9,336 nt of DNA from Planctomycetaceae bacterium (lineage in GTDB: Bacteria; Planctomycetota; Planctomycetia; Pirellulales; Thermoguttaceae): positions 1-9,336 of the forward strand of contig JAITBS010000086.1 of the NCBI GenBank assembly GCA_031283515.1, in the 5' to 3' direction. Both the position numbers and the translations under genes were made by a program. The stretch's first letter is position 1; each line of letters starts with the position of its first letter. Below, in pieces: positions 7,001 through 9,336 of the stretch. The notes beneath the pieces were generated by a model, which was not told the origin of the DNA, ran no database searches, and saw nothing but the letters and a program-made list of their open reading frames with translations.

Positions 7001-7583
7001 TTCGGAAGCCAACCGATATACCAAAGATGCGGTTCAGGCGGCTTCAAAGGGACAACAGCAAATGAAAGAAATGATTGGTTCAATGCACCAGATTTGCGGC
7101 ATGTCGGAGAAGATGAAAAAAGTTATCAAAACGATAGATGAGATTGCGTTCCAGACAAATTTGCTTGCGTTGAATGCGGCGGTGGAAGCGGCAAGAGCGG
7201 GGATTCATGGAAAAGGTTTTGCGGTGGTTGCGGAGGAAGTCCGTAATTTGGCGTCCCGAAGTGCGAAAGCGGCAAAAGAAACTGCGGAGTTGATTGAATC
7301 AAGTAACACACAAATTCTTGGCGGTGCGGAAGTGGCAAACCAAACGGCTAAAGCATTGGATGAAATTACCACCATGATCGGCGATGCAACTGAACTCGTT
7401 TCAAAAATTGCCGAAACGTCAACAGAACAATCCTCTAATGTTCAAGAGATTTCGCTTAGCCTTTCGCAGGTTGAACAAATTTCGCAACAGAATTACCGGA
7501 CAACCGAACAGGCAACCGATTCCTCACAAAACCTCGTCAACACTCTCCATGAAATTAAATCACAATGCAATATTAGTTTATAG
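4053..7583 (+). CDS. methyl-accepting chemotaxis protein with 13-copy repeat stalk in its sensor region
   Basis: A 1176-residue chemoreceptor that should sit in the cytoplasmic membrane and control a CheA/CheW kinase complex. Order: membrane segment (about 10-27); extracytoplasmic helical start (30-115); poorly recognisable segment (116-256); 13 tandem 19-residue repeats (257-503); linker (504-560); dCache_1-like sensor (about 560-745, with WEPNAFD at 587-593, YYVKPFQSGQTIISEPY at 627-643 and FGVCGIDL at 665-672); second membrane segment (about 800-819); PAS-like segment (about 835-917, IPLPLFVVDSDNAVYLKN); MCP signalling domain (about 930-1172). The hairpin tip IAFQTNLLALNAAVEAARAG (1031-1050) through GFAVVAEEVRNLA (1055-1067) matches the family core closely. 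There is no obvious HAMP domain and no C-terminal CheR-binding pentapeptide. The start precedes the membrane helix correctly but lacks a clear Shine-Dalgarno. The last Leu codon and the TAG stop lie in a heptanucleotide repeat. The ligand is unknown. Confidence 0.93.
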   Translation: MKTERLLSLCVSIILLTTTIIILFTFLERKNIKSVTSKMTSNRSAFLEKIELQNTTDSKQIHELLLNQNSLAEKELQDWVQLSLQNSAQSISNHFETELNGLVNLANLFAITCYTEKLNHDHRSRNSGSDTIFLIPIPQNSVYQEVVFRGTPRKKNEELPNEEQCCDNPVITANQLPIPKSHKLIMIPSVIPDYSVSQQAAIDKQETKNGTALEQICDEFAELLQDHPFIYFNSDTVDSEELQQSQNEQNQTTEETAAKQKLEKELAEKKQAEELAAKQKLEKELAEKKQAEEVAEKHKIAKELAEKKQAEELAEKQKIEKELTEKKQAEELAEKQKLEKELAEKKQAEEVAEKQKIEKELAEKKQAEEVAEKQKIEKELTEKKQAEELAAKQKLAKELAEKKQAEELAAKQKLEKELAEKKQAEELAAKQKLEKELAEKKQAEEVAAKQKLEKELTEKKQSEEVAAKQKLEKELTEKKQSEEVAAKQKIEKEPAEKKQVEEEVVKQPVTKKVIVNSGGKQTETSSVQPVVVEPGSEREVISETAQQKTSADKDINPLDHDERDFLKDWTYKTVRENNRIQAAWFCWEPNAFDKFDSQKGRFSVRSYRNNKSLIELGDVVRPDVSAYYVKPFQSGQTIISEPYQQNDSELIISISSPIHYRNKTFGVCGIDLQPRDWVKMLSQTLENNPVLKKNGKVYLISPEKKVIASNDLSVVGKTIPAGRDLISVTSTFIVTGNTWTIRIDVPKTDVEAAGSKFRTVHEKTVQAVTSAKESFTASIQSAGTELTNKQNTEEKRIKRQILLTALIVFFAGLFAAWGITRMVRRRVKYLEHLYRQIIEVIPLPLFVVDSDNAVYLKNKTAEQQKLKFSEDALKLLYQRNTSVINSSSDSSHYKIHSERLFNRRKQTVGSVQVFADVTLQTQTTQQLQEIETIVGKTQREVKTIASFTDSLQNGLQQSTNQLNEMVEKVHRTSELTESNGRNASEANRYTKDAVQAASKGQQQMKEMIGSMHQICGMSEKMKKVIKTIDEIAFQTNLLALNAAVEAARAGIHGKGFAVVAEEVRNLASRSAKAAKETAELIESSNTQILGGAEVANQTAKALDEITTMIGDATELVSKIAETSTEQSSNVQEISLSLSQVEQISQQNYRTTEQATDSSQNLVNTLHEIKSQCNISL
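4821..5561 (+). repeat. 13 x 57-bp in-frame tandem repeat (19-residue units)
   Basis: Exactly 741 bases, or 13 units of 57 bp, with the protein consensus AAKQKLEKELAEKKQAEEL. Variation is limited: A/E at position 2, L/I at 6, E/A at 7, A/T at 11, A/S/V at 16 and L/V/E at 19. Units 11 and 12 (5391-5447 and 5448-5504) differ by a single silent base, which shows recent duplication. The units are almost entirely Ala, Glu, Lys, Gln and Leu with i to i+4 Glu/Lys pairs, so a long continuous alpha helix or coiled coil is expected. The style resembles the TolA stalk, but the position inside a receptor sensor region is different. Confidence 0.97.
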
Positions 7584-7689
7584 TGAATAGTTTATAGTTT
7601 ATAGTGAATAGTCTTGTACATGGAATTATTTTGTTACTGTAAAAATCCATTTGTAACACTATAAACTATAAACTATTCACTATAAACTA
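7574..7689. repeat. 33-bp perfect inverted repeat formed by the two array arms
   Basis: Bases 7574-7606 are the exact reverse complement of 7657-7689, leaving a 50-base loop (7607-7656). In RNA this would be a very long AU-rich hairpin starting within the last codons of the chemoreceptor and ending 40 bases before the next start codon. The loop can pair imperfectly further (ACATGGA near 7618 with TCCATTTGT near 7647). It could end or stabilise the chemoreceptor mRNA, hide the start region of the downstream gene, or be a small mobile repeat with terminal inverted repeats. The pairing is seen; the function is inferred. Confidence 0.9.
7578..7612 (+). repeat. left arm of heptanucleotide array (5 units)
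   Basis: Five contiguous heptamers alternate TTATAGT (A) and GAATAGT (B) in the order A B A A B. The first unit contains the last sense codon (TTA) and the stop (TAG, 7581-7583) of the chemoreceptor gene. Confidence 0.95.
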
Positions 7690-7727
7690 TTCACTATAAA
7701 CTATTCACTATAAACTATTCACTACAA
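7658..7727 (-). repeat. right arm of heptanucleotide array (10 units)
   Basis: Ten contiguous heptamers in the opposite orientation to the left arm. On the plus strand they read ACTATAA (a) and ACTATTC (b) in the order a a b a b a b a b, then a variant ACTACAA. The alternating part makes a 14-bp period. The array ends 2 bases before the ATG of the next gene. Short heptanucleotide arrays of this kind recall the STRR elements described in cyanobacteria, but the sequence here is different. Confidence 0.95.
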
Positions 7728-7729
7728 AC

Positions 7730-8236
7730 ATGTTTCTTAGTTTTGTACAAAAAAATATTGAAATATTTTTATTTCTACTTTTATTTTTAATTGCGATTTT
7801 TCTTTTCGGCAATGCGGTAAGTTTTGCGCAACGAGAACCTGTTCCGAGTGATCCGAATGCCGTAGAAAAACCGATTATTGAAGAATCGGTACAAAAAAAG
7901 GTAATGAAAAAACGTAACCGAGAAGGAACAATTTTTCAAGGTAAAAAAGTTTCCTTCCGGCAGACTGGTAATCGAACGACGTTATATACAATTGACGATA
8001 ATGAGCGGTTTATTTGTCTCGAAAACTTAAATCTTGAACGGGTTCTCAAGGCAATTGATGAAAAACCAACCCGAACAACATGGAAAATTGACGGTGAATT
8101 TACTGAATTTCGCGGCGAAAATTATATTCTGATTCGTCGTGCGGTTATTGCTCAGGAAAATGTTCCGGCTCTTCCCACTGCTCCCAATCCTGTTAATCCG
8201 GCCAATCCGGCAAGTTCCACCGGTAAAAAACCGTAA
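7730..8236 (+). CDS. small secreted protein of unknown function
   Basis: A 168-residue protein. It begins with a strong signal peptide: short n-region MFLSFVQKN, a hydrophobic core to about residue 30, and a likely cleavage after SFA (residues 31-33, VSFA|QREP). The mature part has a Pro/Glu linker, a basic stretch VQKKVMKKRNREGT (54-67), and a compact domain (about 65-142) with FRQTGNRTTLYTIDDNERFICLENLNLERV and TWKIDGEFTEFRGENYILIRRAVI as core blocks. The tail is Pro/Ala/Asn-rich (143-168). The ENLNLER plus GxxTEFRGxNYxxxRRA pattern recalls unnamed planctomycete exported proteins, from memory only. No Shine-Dalgarno precedes the ATG, because the heptanucleotide array runs almost up to it. 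The first in-frame stop upstream is at 7697-7699 and no other ATG is available. It may be cotranscribed with the chemoreceptor or have its own promoter within or beyond the repeat. Confidence 0.8.
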   Translation: MFLSFVQKNIEIFLFLLLFLIAIFLFGNAVSFAQREPVPSDPNAVEKPIIEESVQKKVMKKRNREGTIFQGKKVSFRQTGNRTTLYTIDDNERFICLENLNLERVLKAIDEKPTRTTWKIDGEFTEFRGENYILIRRAVIAQENVPALPTAPNPVNPANPASSTGKKP

Positions 8237-8458
8237 CCGTAACCGATAAAAGATAATTATTCACGCCAACAATTAAGAGATGACGTTTCGGAGAAAACTC
8301 GCTTACCGGATGTTTACTTTCTTTTAACGAAAATTCCACTGGAAAATTACAAAATAATTAATCGTGGATTTATCGAATGTATAATAACAATTTCTTTAAA
8401 AGAGAATTTTTGATTTAGATATGGATTCTCTTCTTTCATGATTTATAGTAAGATTATA
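8237..8458. other. intergenic region after the secreted protein gene
   Basis: Convergent interval between the plus-strand secreted protein gene and the broken minus-strand gene. It holds a candidate terminator for the latter (8400-8432) and one isolated copy of the heptamer TTATAGT (8443-8449). No hairpin followed by a T-run is obvious for the plus-strand gene. No coding sequence is visible. Confidence 0.5.
8400..8432 (-). terminator. candidate terminator of broken minus-strand gene
   Basis: AAGAGAAT (8400-8407) pairs with ATTCTCTT (8425-8432) around a 17-base loop. Read on the minus strand the stem is followed by a short T-run (TTTTAAAG), 27 bases past the stop of the frameshifted gene. The stem is short and AT-rich, so the call is tentative. 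Confidence 0.35.
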
Positions 8459-8790
8459 TTAGTGTGCAATTTGACCATCAAGAGTTACATTAACATGTTT
8501 CCCATCTGGTGAAAGTAAACGAAAACATGAATCTCCTCTATATTTAGGTAATTGAACATCCCATTCGAATGCGTGCCCTGGTGTTCGAGAAGGACCTTTA
8601 ACCCATTCACCGCCTTGAAATTTACATTCCAATTCTCGTCGCGTTTGTGATCTGTTTTAGATTCATCATGTCCGGTTACTGTACTGTTATAGAATCCGTA
8701 ACTGTATGTGTACGATAAATCCGTATCGAAAGAGCTAGGCGGCCACGAGTTGCCCGTTTGGAAAACACTTTGAAAAATCCTCAAAACCAT
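8459..8790 (-). pseudogene. frameshifted gene of unknown function
   Basis: Two adjacent minus-strand frames look like one protein broken by a frameshift. The upstream frame starts at ATG 8790 (AAGGA 10 bases before it) and reads MVLRIFQSVFQTGNSWPPSS and onwards to GHDESKTDHKRD. Its continuation to 8485 looks unlike protein. In the next frame a 65-codon open stretch (8656-8462, stop TAA at 8461-8459) reads convincingly: ELECKFQGGEWVKGPSRTPG, then HAFEWDVQLPKYRGDSCFRL and LSPDGKHVNVTLDGQIAH. The switch lies at about 8636-8656. I do not recognise the family. The balanced aromatic, Gly and Asp content of the second part suggests real coding history. A functional gene starting elsewhere, or a sequencing error, is possible. 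Confidence 0.5.
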
Positions 8791-8807
8791 TGCTTTGCTA
8801 TCCTTAC

Positions 8808-8838
8808 TTCTAATTTGTTACCTGTTGTTCTGAAATTC
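8808..8838. repeat. direct repeat, left copy (left of IS66 remnant)
   Basis: TTCTAATTTGTTAC (8808-8821), 6 other bases, then TTCTGAAATTC (8828-8838). Both blocks recur in the same order and orientation at 9294-9321, where the spacer between them is 3 bases instead of 6. The two copies bracket the IS66 remnant. Confidence 0.7.
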
Positions 8839-8846
8839 GTCATTAA

Positions 8847-9119
8847 TTCAACTATCGTACAGATAATTTTAAGCCATTTCAAAATTCGTGGACAAGCACA
8901 CCGACCAACAATCTTGCGGAACAAACGATTCGTCAAGTTGTCCTGGATCGAAGAGTCACTCAAGGAACCAGAAGTGAAAAAGGAAATTGCTGGCATGAAC
9001 GATTTTGGAGCGTCATAACAACTTGCAAACAACAAAAGAAAAATATCATGACGTTCTTGCAAAGTTGTGTTGCCTCGTGCCTCAAGGGACAACCAACTCC
9101 AACTATCCTACAAAAGTAA
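8847..9119 (+). pseudogene. IS66-family transposase, C-terminal remnant
   Basis: An open stretch of about 90 codons with no start codon; TAA at 8844-8846 closes it upstream and TAA at 9117-9119 ends it. From about 8877 it reads SWTSTPTNNLAEQTIRQVVL, then DRRVTQGTRSEKGNCWHERF and WSVITTCKQQKKNIMTFLQ, and ends KGQPTPTILQK. PTNNLAEQ carries the last catalytic Glu of the IS66 DDE domain. TQGTRSEKG, ER-W-VI-TC-QQ and the PTPTIL end match the IS66 C-terminal region (IS66_C). Full IS66 transposases are about 500 residues, so some 80% is missing. I found no other part upstream. The remaining piece has no internal stop or shift, so the loss may be fairly recent, and it must be inactive. Confidence 0.85.
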
Positions 9120-9336
9120 AAAAATAGAAATTTCCGTGAACGGTTACCACGATGCTTCGTACTTCTCCGCCGGTAAATCCGCCATACCAAATATGTTACT
9201 TAATTGTCAAAGATCAATCTACTGTTGTAGTACACGCTTTGTGTTATTTCTGAACAAATTTATCTCTTTTTAATCTCATCAAAACGATAATATTTCTAAT
9301 TTGTTACATTTTCTGAAATTCATTCTATATTCTATT
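9120..9336. other. non-coding tail after the IS66 remnant
   Basis: This stretch follows the transposase stop. A GC-richer start (about 9134-9185) contains CCGTGAACGGTTACC at 9134-9148, which could be the inner edge or right end of the lost insertion element, although I could not find a matching left end. The rest is AT-rich with the right copy of the direct repeat at the edge. No gene is supported. Confidence 0.4.
9294..9321. repeat. direct repeat, right copy (right of IS66 remnant)
   Basis: TTCTAATTTGTTAC (9294-9307), spacer ATT, then TTCTGAAATTC (9311-9321), matching 25 bases of the left copy with a 3-base length difference. It is too long and imperfect for a normal IS target duplication, which is about 8 bp for IS66. 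Confidence 0.7.

Noticed and set aside
7574..7727. CRISPR-like array
   Set aside because: The units are 7 or 14 bp with no unique spacers, they occur in two opposite orientations, and no cas gene is present.
8758..9092. Open frames on both strands (8758-9018 plus, 9092-8781 minus) overlapping the IS66 remnant
   Set aside because: The third reading, with PTNNLAEQ and the IS66 C-terminal motifs, explains this DNA. The others are its shadows, although the 5' part of the minus frame is mentioned for the direct repeat.
9138..9240. Minus-strand peptide ending MADLPAEKYEASW
   Set aside because: It reads like a gene C-terminus, but the open frame is only about 19 codons after a stop codon and has no support beyond appearance.

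Overview
The window is AT-rich bacterial chromosome. It most likely comes from a planctomycete (a low-GC member of the Pirellulales type). That placement is an inference from three things: an RNase Y, a TIM-barrel sugar isomerase/epimerase-like protein of a type I associate with Planctomycetes and Verrucomicrobia, and a small secreted protein with an ENLNLER-type core. There is no rRNA or other marker to prove it.

Layout. Positions 1-3149 hold minus-strand housekeeping genes, in transcription order: rny (RNase Y, 3149-1590), a sugar isomerase/epimerase-like protein (1349-297), and the first 23 codons of nadD (71-1, running off the window). They are separated by 240 and 225 bases, so each probably has its own transcript. 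A 903-base gene-free stretch (3150-4052) separates rny from a divergent plus-strand pair. That stretch is very AT-rich except for one GC-richer island (about 3640-3700) that can fold into two hairpins.

The plus-strand pair begins with a 1176-residue methyl-accepting chemotaxis protein (4053-7583). It carries 13 tandem copies of a charged 19-residue helical repeat inside its extracytoplasmic sensor region, followed by a dCache-like sensor, a second membrane segment, a PAS-like segment and a standard MCP signalling hairpin. A 168-residue secreted protein follows (7730-8236). Between them lies an array of a heptanucleotide repeat in two opposed arms, giving a perfect 33-bp inverted repeat around a 50-base loop. 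The left arm supplies the last codon and stop codon of the chemoreceptor. The right arm ends 2 bases before the start codon of the next gene.

From 8237 to the end the DNA is decayed accessory sequence: a frameshifted minus-strand gene (8790-8459), the C-terminal end of an IS66-family transposase (8847-9119), and an imperfect 28/31-base direct repeat on both sides of the transposase remnant.

The features most worth attention are the repeat stalk built into the chemoreceptor sensor domain and the opposed heptanucleotide array at the chemoreceptor/secreted-protein junction. I see no complete undescribed multi-gene system in this window.
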